From the NCBI GenBank assembly GCA_964236585.1, contig CAXSFE010000025.1, forward strand, positions 1 through 34,827: 34,827 nt of DNA. Reading direction: 5' to 3'. Within the stretch, counting starts at the first letter, position 1. The number at the start of each line of letters is the position of its first letter. A program made the translations under genes and the position numbers. Shown piece after piece: positions 1-12,880 of the stretch. The notes beneath the pieces are model-generated. The model saw only the letters and a program-made list of their open reading frames with translations, had not been told where the DNA came from and searched no databases. This DNA is from CAXSEF01 sp964236585 (lineage in GTDB: Bacteria > Pseudomonadota > Alphaproteobacteria > Acetobacterales > Acetobacteraceae).

Positions 1-2
1 GG

Positions 3-50
3 CATCCCGGCAAGAGCTTCCCGTTCACGCCGACGTTCGTCGGGTCCTGA
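3..50 (+). CDS. C-terminal end of an unidentified protein (partial)
   Basis: The frame starting at base 3 is open from the window edge and reads HPGKSFPFTPTFVGS before a TGA at 48-50. The stop lies 7 bases before the ATG of the TPR gene, on the same strand, which fits the end of an upstream gene in the same operon. Fifteen residues are too few to name a family, and a chance open frame is possible. Confidence 0.4.
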   Translation, partial: HPGKSFPFTPTFVGS

Positions 51-57
51 CGCCGGG

Positions 58-795
58 ATGCTCTCCCCAGGGTCGGGGGCGGCTGGCGTGTTGGCCAGGG
101 CGCGGGCGGCGCGCGACGGGGGGCGGGGTGAGGACGCGCTGGCGCTGGCGCGCGACGCCCGCACGCGGATGCCCGGCGAGCCGGGGCCGCTGTTCCTGCT
201 GTGCTGCCTGCTGCTGGACCGGCAGGACGCGGAGGCGCGCGACCTGCTGCCCCTGCTCGACGGCTTTCCCGGGTTCGCCCCGGGGTGGGAGGAGCTGGGC
301 GAGGCGCTGCTCGCCGCCAGCCCCGGGGCGGCGCGCGTCGCGTTCGGGCGGGCGGCGGAGGGGTATGCGGCGATGGAGGGGCGCGCGGCCGGCGGGGCGG
401 TGGCGGTGCGGCTCGGGCTGGTGCTGCGCCGGCTCGGGCGGCTCGGGGAGGCGCGCGAGGCGCTGCGCCGTGCCACTGCGCGCGACGCGTCCGCGGGCCA
501 CGCGTGGTTCGCGCTCGGGCTGGTTTGCCAGGATCTCGGGGATGCGGCAGGGGCGGTGCCGGCGTTCCGCGCGGCGCTGCGGGCGGAGCCGGGGCTGCAC
601 GAGGCGGCGTTCAACCTCGGCGTCGCGTGCCAGGACTGCGGCGACCTGGCGGGGGCGATGGACGCGTATGCGCGCGCGTGGCGGCTGCGGCCCGCGAGCT
701 TCGGGCGGGTCGCGCAGGCGCTGGCGTCAGGCCGGGTCGGGCGGGTCTGGCTGCGGCCCTCCGCCCTGGAGCGCGACCTCGCCGCGCGCGCCTGA
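58..795 (+). CDS. Tetratricopeptide-repeat (TPR) protein
   Basis: This 245-residue protein is rich in Ala, Arg and Leu and carries about three TPR units in its second half, roughly residues 115-215. They show the usual pattern of small residues and Leu, for example AWFALGLVCQDLGDAAGAV and AAFNLGVACQDCGDLAGAM. TPR units form helix pairs that act as protein-docking scaffolds, so a role in an assembly or in recruiting a partner is likely but unspecified. There is no signal peptide or membrane segment. The 3' end overlaps the convergent DUF6065-like gene by 69 bases. No clear Shine-Dalgarno sequence precedes the ATG, so the exact start is uncertain. Confidence 0.75.
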   Translation: MLSPGSGAAGVLARARAARDGGRGEDALALARDARTRMPGEPGPLFLLCCLLLDRQDAEARDLLPLLDGFPGFAPGWEELGEALLAASPGAARVAFGRAAEGYAAMEGRAAGGAVAVRLGLVLRRLGRLGEAREALRRATARDASAGHAWFALGLVCQDLGDAAGAVPAFRAALRAEPGLHEAAFNLGVACQDCGDLAGAMDAYARAWRLRPASFGRVAQALASGRVGRVWLRPSALERDLAARA

Positions 796-1482
796 CCGGA
801 ACGACCTGCGGTAGACGCCGGGGCCTGTGAGCAGGCGTTCGGCGAGCGCGTCATAGCGGCGCACCGCGTCGGCGTCGAACGCCTCGTGCACCAGCTCGGG
901 GGCGGCGCGCGGCACGGGGAAGCACTGCGCGACCGGGGTGCCGCGGGCGAGCGTGCCCTCGAAGCTGGGGTCGAGCCAGACGCCGGGGAACAGCAGGCCC
1001 ACCGCGTCGAAGCGGTCGGACTCCACGAGGCCGCTGAGCAGGCGGAACGGCAGGTCGGGGCGGTTGACCGGGTGGGTGGCGAACAGCGACCAGCCCGGCT
1101 CCAGGCTCACCGTCCAGAAGCAGTTGAACTTCACCACCACCTGGTCCGCGGCGTGGAACGGCGTGCCCTCGACCTGCGCGGGCGCGTGGAAGCTGACCGG
1201 CGCACGCGGGTGGTGCGCGGCGGCCAGCGGCGGCAGGTCCCAGTTCCAGGACAGCGTGCCGGCGCGGACCTGCACGTCGCAGGGCAGCGGGACGACGAAG
1301 CCGTGCGACATCGCGTCCACGAACGGCGGGCACTGCTTGACGGTGCGCACCGGCTCGGGGTGCATCGCGGAGGCCGCGGCGCGGGGCATCGCGCGCAGCC
1401 AGGCGGGCAGCGCCTCGGCGGCGGCGCAGGGGCGCGGGAGGGTCGCGAGGAGGGCGGGGTCGCAGCGGAAGGTGATGCGCAT
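727..1482 (-). CDS. DUF6065-like protein of unknown function
   Basis: This 251-residue soluble protein has no signal peptide. Conserved-looking blocks include CPPFVDAMSHGFVVPLP near residue 51, WNWDLPP near 80, KFNCFWTV near 122, and THPVNRPDLPFRLLSGL followed by RGTPVAQCFPVPR. These resemble a family I recall as DUF6065, whose members sit near TPR and 2OG-oxygenase genes, but the match is from memory. The C-terminal 25 residues are Gly/Pro-rich and lie in the overlap with the TPR gene on the other strand, so they may be dispensable. It is the last gene of the minus-strand run, separated from glpK by R1. Its biochemical role is unknown. Confidence 0.7.
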   Translation of the reverse strand: MRITFRCDPALLATLPRPCAAAEALPAWLRAMPRAAASAMHPEPVRTVKQCPPFVDAMSHGFVVPLPCDVQVRAGTLSWNWDLPPLAAAHHPRAPVSFHAPAQVEGTPFHAADQVVVKFNCFWTVSLEPGWSLFATHPVNRPDLPFRLLSGLVESDRFDAVGLLFPGVWLDPSFEGTLARGTPVAQCFPVPRAAPELVHEAFDADAVRRYDALAERLLTGPGVYRRSFRSGARGEVALQGGGPQPDPPDPA

Positions 1483-1495
1483 GGGGCGGGGTCCG

Positions 1496-1622
1496 AAGGA
1501 AGGCTGGGCTCTGCCCAGACCCGCCAGGGGCGAGCCGCCCCTGGACCGGCTTCACTTAAGCAAAGCCATCCAAGGGGCTTCCCTTGGCGGGGTCCAGGGG
1601 CAGAGCCCCTGGCCTTGCTGTC
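1496..1622. repeat. Intergenic hairpin element R1
   Basis: Full two-half copy between the glpK stop and the DUF6065 start. The left HP1 stem is CTGGGC/GCCCAG and the left HP2 stem is AGGGGC/GCCCCT. The centre is CTTAAG at 1555-1560. The right HP2 is CCAAGGG/CCCTTGG and the right HP1 is CCAGGGGC/GCCCCTGG. The right edge touches the TAA of glpK. Confidence 0.92.
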
Positions 1623-3107
1623 TTACGGGCTGTGCAGCGTCTGCGCGACCGCCTTCTGCCAGCCGGCGTATTTGCGGGCGCGGGTCGCCTCGTCCAGGGC
1701 GGGGGCGAAGTTGCGTTCCAGCGCCCAGCGCCGCTGGAACAAGTCCGGCTCCGGGTAGAGGCCGGCGTCGAGGCCGGCGAGGTAGCCGGCGCCGAGGGCG
1801 GTGGTTTCCAGGCACTGCGGGCGGTCGACGCCGGTGCCGAGCATGTCGGCGAGGAACTGCATGGCCCAGTCGCTCGCGGTCAGGCCGCCGTCGACGCGCA
1901 GGACGACCTTCCCCGCGTGGCCGGCGTCGCCGAGCATGGCGTCGAGCAGGTCGCGGGTCTGGTAGGCGACGCCCTCGAGGACGGCGCGGGCCAGCTCGCG
2001 GCGGGTGGTGCCGCGGGACAGGCCGGTGAGGGTGGCGCGGGCGTCGCTGTTCCAGTGCGGCGCGCCCAGGCCGGTGAAGGCGGGCACGAGGTAGACGTCC
2101 TGGTCGGGGTCTGCCTCGGCGGCGAGACGGCCGGTGTCGGCGGCGTGCTCGACCAGGCCGAGGCCGTCGCGCAGCCACTGCACGCCGGCGCCGGCGGAGA
2201 AGATCGAGCCCTCCAGCGCATAGGCGCGGCGGCCGCGGCGCTGCCAGGCGATGGTCGAGAGCATGCGGTGGGTGGAGGGGACCGGGGCGTCGCCGACGTT
2301 GAGCAACACGAAGGCGCCGGTGCCGAAGGTGGCCTTGACCATGCCGGGGGTGAAGCAGGCCTGGCCGATCAGCGAGGCCTGCTGGTCGCCGGCGATGCCG
2401 CGGATGGCGACGCTGCCGCCGAACAGGGAGGTGGTGCCGAAGGGGCCGGCGCTGTCTCGGATCTCGGGGAGCATCGCGCGGGGAATGGCGAACAGCGCGA
2501 GCATGTCGTCGTGCCAGGCGCCGGTGGCGATGTCGCAGAGCAGGGTGCGCGCGGCGTTGGTGGCGTCGGTGGCGTGGACGGTGCCGTTGGTGAGGCGCCA
2601 GAGCAGGAAGCTGTCGACGGTGCCGAAGGCGAGCTGGCCGGCCTCGGCGCGGGCGCGGGCGCCAGGGACGTGGTCGAGGATCCAGCCGATCTTGGTGGCC
2701 GAGAAATACGGGTCGAGGCGCAGGCCGGTGATGGCGGCGACGCGGGGGCCGTGGCCGGCGGCCTCCAGGGCGGCGCAGGCGGGCGCGGTGCGTCGGTCCT
2801 GCCAGACGATGGCGTTGTGGATGGCGCGGCCGGTCTCGCGGTCCCACACGACGGCGGTCTCGCGCTGGTTGGTGACGCCGATGCCGGCGAGGCCCGTGCC
2901 GTCCAGGCCGGCGCGCGCAAGGGCCTCGCGCGCGGTGTCGAGCGTGGTGGACCACAGCAGCTCGGGGTCGTGCTCGACCCAGCCGGGGCGGGGGTAGGAC
3001 TGGGCGAACTCGCGCTGGGCGGTTGCGACCACCTCCAGGCCGGGGCCGAAGACCATCGAGCGGGTGGAGGTGGTGCCCTGGTCGATGGCGAGCACGTGGC
3101 CGCTCAC
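1623..3107 (-). CDS. glpK: Glycerol kinase
   Basis: This cytoplasmic FGGY-family kinase phosphorylates glycerol with ATP to sn-glycerol-3-phosphate, trapping imported glycerol. The 494 residues match the usual length of about 500. The N-terminal phosphate-binding motif LAIDQGTTSTR is at residues 6-16. The FGGY C-terminal region, LRVDGGLTASDWAMQFLADM, starts near residue 403, and an ATP-site block KATFGTGAF lies mid-protein. The chosen start is the GTG at 3107 (VSGHVLAIDQG). The open frame continues 39 codons upstream, but that part is repeat R2 sequence and lacks family similarity. It is the last gene of the glp run, after glpV and R2. Confidence 0.96.
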   Translation of the reverse strand: MSGHVLAIDQGTTSTRSMVFGPGLEVVATAQREFAQSYPRPGWVEHDPELLWSTTLDTAREALARAGLDGTGLAGIGVTNQRETAVVWDRETGRAIHNAIVWQDRRTAPACAALEAAGHGPRVAAITGLRLDPYFSATKIGWILDHVPGARARAEAGQLAFGTVDSFLLWRLTNGTVHATDATNAARTLLCDIATGAWHDDMLALFAIPRAMLPEIRDSAGPFGTTSLFGGSVAIRGIAGDQQASLIGQACFTPGMVKATFGTGAFVLLNVGDAPVPSTHRMLSTIAWQRRGRRAYALEGSIFSAGAGVQWLRDGLGLVEHAADTGRLAAEADPDQDVYLVPAFTGLGAPHWNSDARATLTGLSRGTTRRELARAVLEGVAYQTRDLLDAMLGDAGHAGKVVLRVDGGLTASDWAMQFLADMLGTGVDRPQCLETTALGAGYLAGLDAGLYPEPDLFQRRWALERNFAPALDEATRARKYAGWQKAVAQTLHSP

Positions 3108-3159
3108 GGTGCGCCGTCCTGAGGGTGGGCGCGCCGCATCGGGGCGATGGCAGGCAGGC

Positions 3160-3294
3160 AGGCAAGCAAGGTCGGGGCGCTGCCCCGAACCCCGCCAAAG
3201 GGCGAGCCCTTTGGAATCCTGCACTTAAGGAGCGGGATCAAAGGGTCCTCGGACCCTTTGCGGGTCTGGGCAGAGCCCAGGCTTGCCTGCTTCG
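3160..3294. repeat. Intergenic hairpin element R2
   Basis: Full copy between glpV and glpK, inside the glycerol operon. The left HP1 is TCGGGGC/GCCCCGA with loop GCT and the left HP2 is CCAAAGGGC/GCCCTTTGG. The centre is CTTAAG at 3224-3229. The right HP2 is AAAGGGTCC/GGACCCTTT and the right HP1 is CTGGGC/GCCCAG. The GCAAG/CTTGC edges are conserved. Confidence 0.92.
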
Positions 3295-3317
3295 ACGGGT
3301 CATCGACGGCCCTGGTC

Positions 3318-5081
<1,764 letters not shown>

Positions 5082-5169
5082 CGCTCTCTCTCCCTGCAGT
5101 GCCGCTTCGCGGCGTTCTTCTCGTCAGGCACGTCGTTGCGCCAGCGCTGCGATGCTGGCCCGGCGGAGG
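5082..5169 (-). promoter_or_regulatory. glpV leader with two small hairpins
   Basis: Between the glpV start and R3 lies an 88-base leader. It holds the glpV ribosome site and two small inverted repeats: GCCGC-TTC-GCGGC at 5101-5113, and GCCAGC/GCTGGC at 5140-5145 and 5154-5159. They differ from the R-element hairpins. A leader role is inferred; no promoter consensus stands out. Confidence 0.3.
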
Positions 5170-5301
5170 AAGGAAGGCCAGGGGCTCTGCCCCTGGACCC
5201 CGCCAAGGGAAGCCCCTTGGATGGCTTCCCTTCAGTCAAGGGATCAAAGGGTCCTTGGACCCTTTGCGGGTCTGGGCGGAGCCCGGCCTTGCCTGCCTTT
5301 C
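5170..5301. repeat. Intergenic hairpin element R3
   Basis: Full copy between glpU and glpV. The left HP1 is CCAGGGGC/GCCCCTGG and the left HP2 is CCAAGGG/CCCTTGG. The centre is altered to CTTCAGTCAAG, so the CTTAAG palindrome is lost. The right HP2 is AAAGGGTCC/GGACCCTTT. The right HP1, CTGGGC/GCCCGG, has one wobble-type pair and loop GGA. Confidence 0.92.
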
Positions 5302-5320
5302 GTTTCGAGTTCGCATGGCA

Positions 5321-5616
5321 TCACGCCAGCCGGAACATCGCGACCGCGAACGCCAGCGCGGCCGCGAACGGGAGCCAGAGGGTATCGCCGCCCAGGCGCA
5401 GGTAGGCGATGAAGATGTAGGCCGTGCCCAGCAGCGAGACGAAGAAGCGGTCGCCGCGCGTGGTCGGGAAGCCGAGGATGCCGCGGCGCGGCTTCTCCGG
5501 GCGCCAGACGGCGAGCAGCGTCAGCACGGCCAGCGCGGTGGCGATGGCCGCGAAGAACAGCCCGGTCTGCCAGGTCCAGGCCATCCAGGCGAGCGTCCCC
5601 TGCCCTGCCATCGCGC

Positions 5617-5620
<4 letters not shown>
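5321..5620 (-). CDS. glpU: Small membrane protein of the glycerol ABC transporter (DUF2160)
   Basis: A membrane protein of about 99 residues with three hydrophobic stretches, near residues 12-38, 60-75 and 82-96, and a conserved-looking middle, RRGILGFPTTRGDRFFVSLL. It matches DUF2160, the small protein found between glpQ and glpV in glycerol ABC operons; its exact role in the transporter is unknown. The GTG at 5620 overlaps the glpQ stop by 4 bases (GTGA), implying translational coupling. The ATG three codons later, at 5611, is an alternative start and gives 96 residues. Confidence 0.88.
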
Positions 5621-6411
<791 letters not shown>

Positions 6412-6423
6412 GCTGAGACGTCC

Positions 6424-6555
6424 GGAAGGAAGCAAGGCCGGGCTCTGCCCGGACCCGCCAGGGGCGAGCCGCCCCTGGACCGGCATGACTTAAGGGAAGC
6501 CATCCAAGGGGCTTCCCTTGGCGGAGTTTGAGGCAGAGCCTCAACCTTGCCTGCT
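6424..6555. repeat. Intergenic hairpin element R4
   Basis: Full copy between the two glycerol permease genes. The left HP1 is CCGGGC/GCCCGG and the left HP2 is CCAGGGGC/GCCCCTGG. The centre is CTTAAG at 6489-6494. The right HP2 is CCAAGGG/CCCTTGG and the right HP1 is TTGAGGC/GCCTCAA. The glpP stop lies 8 bases from its right edge. Confidence 0.92.
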
Positions 6556-6562
6556 TCGGGGT

Positions 6563-7449
6563 TCATGCGTCGCCCCGCGCGTCGAGCTGGGTCATGGTGG
6601 TGAAGAACACCCAGCAGACCGTCAGCGTGATCAGGTTGTAGACCAGCGAGAGGGCGGCCGCGTTGCCGAGGTCGACCTGGCCGAGCGCGATCTTGACCAG
6701 GTCGAGCGAGAGGAAGCTGGTGGCCTCGCCCGGGCCGCCGCCGGTGACGACGGAGGGCTCGGTGTAGATCATGAAGCTTTCCATGAAGCGCAGCAGCACG
6801 GCGATGATCAGCACGCGGCGCAGCTTGGGCAGCTCGATGTTGCTGAACACCGACCAGCGGCGGGCGCCGTCGATGCGGGCGGCCTGGTAGTAGGCGTCGG
6901 GGATCGCCTTCAGGCCGGCGTAGCACAGCAGGGCGACCATGGACGTCCAGTGCCAGACGTCCATCACGACAATCGTGCACCAGGCCGACAGCGGGTCCTG
7001 CGTGTCGTTGAACGGGACGTGCAAGCCGGTCAGGGCTGCGCCCAGGAGGCCGATGTCGGCGCGCGCGAAGATCTGCCAGATGGTGCCGACGACGTTCCAC
7101 GGGATCAGCATGGGCAGCGCCATGGCGACGAGGACGGCGCCGACAGCCCAGCCCTGCTTGGGGATGGACAGGGCGACGAGGATGCCGAGCGGGATCTCGA
7201 TCAGCAGCACGACGCCGGAGAACAGCAGGTTGCGCACGAGCGCGCCGGCGAAGCGGCCACCGATGTCGGTGGACGGCGTGAGCAGGTCGTGGAACCAGGC
7301 GGAGCCGTTCCAGAAGAACGAGTTCTGCCCCATGGAGTCCTGCACCGAGTAGTTCACCACCGTCATCATCGGGATCAGCGAGGAGAACAGGACGAAGACC
7401 ATCACGGGCAGGACGAGGAGCCAGGCGCGGTTGCTGACCGGCTTGTCGT

Positions 7450-7453
<4 letters not shown>
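6563..7453 (-). CDS. glpP: Glycerol ABC transporter permease 1
   Basis: A 296-residue MalF-like inner-membrane permease with about six hydrophobic helices. The first, WLLVLPVMVFVLFSSLIPMM, lies near residues 11-30. The coupling loop QAARIDGARRWSVFSNIELP fits the EAA motif that docks the ATPases. It would form the transmembrane pore with GlpQ. Its ATG at 7453 overlaps the glpT stop (ATGA), so the two are probably translationally coupled. R4 lies immediately downstream, before glpQ. Confidence 0.93.
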
Positions 7454-9607
<2,154 letters not shown>

Positions 9608-9611
<4 letters not shown>

Positions 9612-11143
9612 GCGGCCACCTCGGCGCGCGCGGTCATCGCGGCCAGGGCGGCGTCCACGGCGGCGATGCCGGCGCGGTCCATGCGCAGGCCGAGCTTGCT
9701 GCGGCGCCACACCACGTCGGCGGCGGTGCGCGCCCACTCGCGGCGCACCAGGTAGCGCAGCTCGGCCTCGGTGAGGTCGGCGGCGATCACCGGGCCGAGC
9801 GCCTCGGCAGAGGTCGCGTCGCCGAGCAGCTCGGACACGCAGGTGCCGTAGGCGCGCAGCAGGCGGCGCAGGGTGTGCTCGGCCAGGAACGGGTATCGCG
9901 CGCACAGGGCGGCGAGCGCGGGCTCGAAGCCGTCGGTGGGGAAGTCGCCGCCGGGCAGGGCGTGGCGGCCGGTCCAGCCGGCGGGCAGGCCCTGCGGCTT
10001 CGGGAGGTGGGGTGCCAGCTTCTCCAGCGCGGCCTCGGCGAGGCGGCGGTAGGTGGTGATCTTGCCGCCGAAGATGGAGAGCTGGGCGGCGCCGCCGTCC
10101 GGGGCGTCCAGCTCCAGCGTGTAGTCGCGGGTCGCGGCCTGCGCCTTGGACGCGCCGTCGTCGTAGAGGGGGCGGACGCCGGAGTAGGTCCACACGACCT
10201 GGTCGGGGGTGACGGGGGTGGCGAGGTAGTCGCTGGCGCCGCGGCACAGGTAGGCGATCTCCTCGGGCGAGGCGTGCACCTCGGCGGGGTCGCCCTGGTA
10301 GTCGAGGTCGGTGGTGCCGATCAGGCAGAAGTCCTGCTCGTAGGGGATGACGAAGAAGATCCGGTTGTCCGCGTTCTGGAAGATGTAGCTGTGGTCCTCC
10401 GGGTAGAGGCGGGGCACCACGATGTGGCTGCCCTTGACCATGCGCACCTTGCCCGGGGTGTTGGAGCGGATCACCCCCTGCAGCACCTGGGCGACCCAGG
10501 GCCCGGCGGCGTTCACCAGGGCGCGGGCGCGCACCACCTGCGGCTCCTGCCCGGCGCGCTGCGTGGTCAGCTCCCACAAGCCGCCGGCGCGCGAGGCGGA
10601 GGTGCAGCGCGTGTGGGTCTCGACCTGGGCGCCGCGCTCGGCGGCGTCGCGCGCGTTGAGCACGACCATGCGCGAGTCCTCGACCCAGCAGTCCGAGTAC
10701 TCGAAGCCGAGCGTGTACTCGGGCTTGAGCATGCGGCCGGCGGGGTCGTGGCGCAGGCGGCGGGTGCGGGTCGCGGGCAGCAGCCTGCGGCCGCCGAGGT
10801 GGTCGTAGAGGAACAGGCCGAGGCGCAGCAGCCAGGCAGGGCGCAGGCCCTTGTGGTGCGGCAGCACGAAACGCAGCGGCCAGACGATGTGCGGGGCGAT
10901 GGCCCACAGCACCTCGCGCTCCATCAGCGCCTCGCGCACCAGGCGGAACTCGTAGTACTCGAGGTAGCGCAGGCCGCCGTGCACCAGCTTGGTCGAGGCC
11001 GACGAGGTCGCCGACGCCAGGTCGTTGGCCTCGAACAGCACGGTCGACCAGCCGCGCCCGGCGGCGTCGCGGGCGATGCCGCAGCCGTTGATGCCGCCGC
11101 CGATCACCGCGATGTCGAACGGCTGGGCCGGGAGGCGGGTCAT
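9608..11143 (-). CDS. glpD: Aerobic glycerol-3-phosphate dehydrogenase
   Basis: A 511-residue FAD enzyme at the inner face of the membrane. It oxidises sn-glycerol-3-phosphate to dihydroxyacetone phosphate and passes electrons to quinone. The Rossmann FAD motif IGGGINGCG is at residues 14-22, followed by the DAO-family block SSASTKLVHGGLRYLEYYEF. A C-terminal helical domain, ending ARAEVAA, completes the usual length of about 500. The ATG at 11143 was chosen because it lies just before the FAD motif; the open frame runs 48 codons further up without similarity. It follows glpR after a 119-base gap with a candidate operator. Confidence 0.96.
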
Positions 11144-11262
11144 CGGGCGGGACGGGTCATGGGGACGCGGGCGTGGATCATGGGTCGGGGACTTCCTCGC
11201 GGGCGCTTCTGGGGCGTCTCGCGAAACGAACGCTAGACCGAAATTTTCGCGGCGCCAAGCGC
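11144..11262 (-). promoter_or_regulatory. glpR-glpD gap with candidate GlpR operator
   Basis: This 119-base gap has no R element and is AT-richer in its middle than its surroundings. It contains an 11-base inverted repeat, CGAAA-T-TTTCG, at 11239-11249, and beside it a TTCGTTTCGCG stretch (minus strand) at 11220-11230. TTCG-type half-sites are known for GlpR/DeoR repressors, so these are candidate operators for the glpD-to-glpK genes. A six-codon frame (MTRPAR) at 11160-11140 overlaps the glpD start. The assignment is inference. Confidence 0.4.
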
Positions 11263-12078
11263 TCAATGCGAACCTTCGCTCGAACACTCATCGGGCTCCG
11301 TCGGGCCGCCCGCGGCGACGACCTCCACGCCGTTGGCCTCGCACAGCGCGGCCGCCGCGGGGGTCAGGCGGTCGGTCACCAGCACGTCGATGTCGGACAG
11401 GTGGGCGATGCGCACGGGGGCGGAGCGGAGGAACTTGCTGCCGTCGCTGACCAGCATCACCCGGCGCGCGTTGCCGATGATCGCCTGGCTGACCTGGACC
11501 TCGCGGATGTCGAAGTCGAGCAGCGTGCCGTCCGGGTCGATCGCCGAGATGCCGATCACCGCGAGGTCGGTGCGGAACTGTCGGACGTGCTCGACGGTGG
11601 CGGCGCCGACGATGCCGCCGTCGCTGCGCCGCACCGTGCCGCCGGCCAGGATCACCTCGACGCCGGCGTGGCGGTGCAGCTCGGCGGCGACCTGAAGGTT
11701 GTTGGTGATCACCAGCAGGCCCTCGTGGCCGCCGAGCGCGCGGGCGACCTCCTCCGTCGTGGTGCCGAGGTTGATGAACAGCGAGGAGTGGTCGGCGACC
11801 AGGCGCGCGGCGGCGGCGCCGATCAGCCGCTTGTGCGGCAGGGAGACCAGCTTGCGCGCGTCGTAGGCGAGGTTCTGCACGCCGGACGCCAGCATCGCGC
11901 CGCCGTGCACCCGCGTCAGGCTGCGCGCGTCGCACAGCTCGTTGAGGTCGCGGCGGATGGTCTGCGGGGTGACGGCGAAGCGTGCCGCCAGCTCGTCCAC
12001 CGACACGCGGCCGGCCTCGCGGGCACGCTCCAGGATCTCGGCGTGGCGGCGGGGCAGGACGCGGGGCGGCCCGTCCAT
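11263..12078 (-). CDS. glpR: DeoR-family glycerol-3-phosphate repressor
   Basis: A 271-residue cytoplasmic regulator. The N-terminal DeoR helix-turn-helix spans about residues 8-60, with VSVDELAARFAVTPQTIRRD and the family hallmark TRVHGGAML. The C-terminal sugar-phosphate sensor contains LFINLGTTTEEVARAL. GlpR proteins repress glycerol genes and release DNA when glycerol-3-phosphate binds; its position before glpD makes that role likely. The ATG at 12078 shares one base with the stop of the upstream oxygenase gene (TGATG), so the two are probably co-translated. The open frame extends upstream only as shadow of that gene. Confidence 0.93.
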   Translation of the reverse strand: MDGPPRVLPRRHAEILERAREAGRVSVDELAARFAVTPQTIRRDLNELCDARSLTRVHGGAMLASGVQNLAYDARKLVSLPHKRLIGAAAARLVADHSSLFINLGTTTEEVARALGGHEGLLVITNNLQVAAELHRHAGVEVILAGGTVRRSDGGIVGAATVEHVRQFRTDLAVIGISAIDPDGTLLDFDIREVQVSQAIIGNARRVMLVSDGSKFLRSAPVRIAHLSDIDVLVTDRLTPAAAALCEANGVEVVAAGGPTEPDECSSEGSH

Positions 12079-12704
12079 CAGACGCCGAGGTTGAAGGCGA
12101 GCGAGATGCGCAGCGCCGTGCCGCGGTACGGCCGGACCTGGTGGGACAGCCAGGACGGGAACAGCACCAGCAGGCCCGGGCGCGGCTGGATGGTCTCGCC
12201 GCTGCCCGCGGACAGGCCGTCCTCGCCGGCGAAGCGCAGGGTCGGCGCATACATCGCCGGCGCGGCCCCACGCGGGTCGATCATCTCGAACTCGCCGCCG
12301 AGCGAGGGGTCGGACGCGCAGCCGCCGTCGTCGACGTAGTAGGTGCCGGACCAGAACGAGCCCGCATGGTAGTGCGCGATGTTGCTCTCGCCCGGGCCGT
12401 TCACGTTGGCCCAGGCCTGCATCGTCCAGGCCGGGCGCACCCGCTCGCCGAACCGGTCCGTCGTCAGCTGCGTCGCGGCCGAGCGCGCGAGCGCCAGCAC
12501 CGCGTCGGCGTCCGGGCCGCCCCACTCGGGCAGGTCGCGCGCGGAGTGCCAGCCGCCGGCGTTGGACGAGCGGATCGAGGGCGCCTCGTCGCGGCGCGCC
12601 AGGATGCGCGCGCGCAGGCGCTCGTTGCGGGCGTCGGCGTCGGGGAGGACGATCGCGGCCACGGGGGTCGCGAACAGGCCGCGCACGGCGATCTCCAGGG
12701 GCAT
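12078..12704 (-). CDS. 2OG-Fe(II) oxygenase-like protein (TIGR02466 type)
   Basis: A 208-residue putative dioxygenase. The central block HYHAGSFWSGTYYVD and the C-terminal block FPSWLSHQVRPYRG, followed by RISLAFN, match a family of putative 2-oxoglutarate/Fe(II) oxygenases. The His residues and the final Arg are the expected iron and 2-oxoglutarate contacts, but I cannot assign each ligand. The ATG at 12704 is preferred because GGAG lies upstream and the family motif ELAVRGLFATPV-like segment begins at once; a GTG at 12734 would add ten residues. It is translationally coupled to glpR. Substrate unknown. Confidence 0.8.
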   Translation of the reverse strand: MPLEIAVRGLFATPVAAIVLPDADARNERLRARILARRDEAPSIRSSNAGGWHSARDLPEWGGPDADAVLALARSAATQLTTDRFGERVRPAWTMQAWANVNGPGESNIAHYHAGSFWSGTYYVDDGGCASDPSLGGEFEMIDPRGAAPAMYAPTLRFAGEDGLSAGSGETIQPRPGLLVLFPSWLSHQVRPYRGTALRISLAFNLGV

Positions 12705-12752
12705 CGGGGGGCTCCGGGGTTGGGGGGACGACACGCCGGGGCGGGCGGAGTG

Positions 12753-12880
12753 TCAAGGAAGGCCAGGGCTCTGCCCTGGACCCGCCAGGGCGAGCCGCCC
12801 TGGACCGGCCTTACTTAAGGATAGGATTCCAAAGGCTCCGCCTTTGGCGGGGTCCAGGGGCAGAGCCCCTGGCCTTCCTT
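12753..12880. repeat. Intergenic hairpin element R5
   Basis: Full copy between the ribokinase stop and the oxygenase start. The left HP1 is CCAGGGC/GCCCTGG and the left HP2 is CCAGGGC/GCCCTGG with loop GAGCC. The centre is CTTAAG at 12814-12819. The right HP2 is CCAAAGGC/GCCTTTGG and the right HP1 is CCAGGGGC/GCCCCTGG. The TAA of the ribokinase gene overlaps the right edge. Confidence 0.92.

Noticed and set aside
3108..3224. N-terminal extension of glycerol kinase
   Set aside because: The 39 extra codons come largely from R2 and lack family similarity; the GTG at 3107 starts the conserved LAIDQGTT region.
12705..12734. GTG at 12734 as the start of the oxygenase gene
   Set aside because: It adds ten Ser/Pro-rich residues; the ATG at 12704 has GGAG upstream and begins directly at the conserved region.
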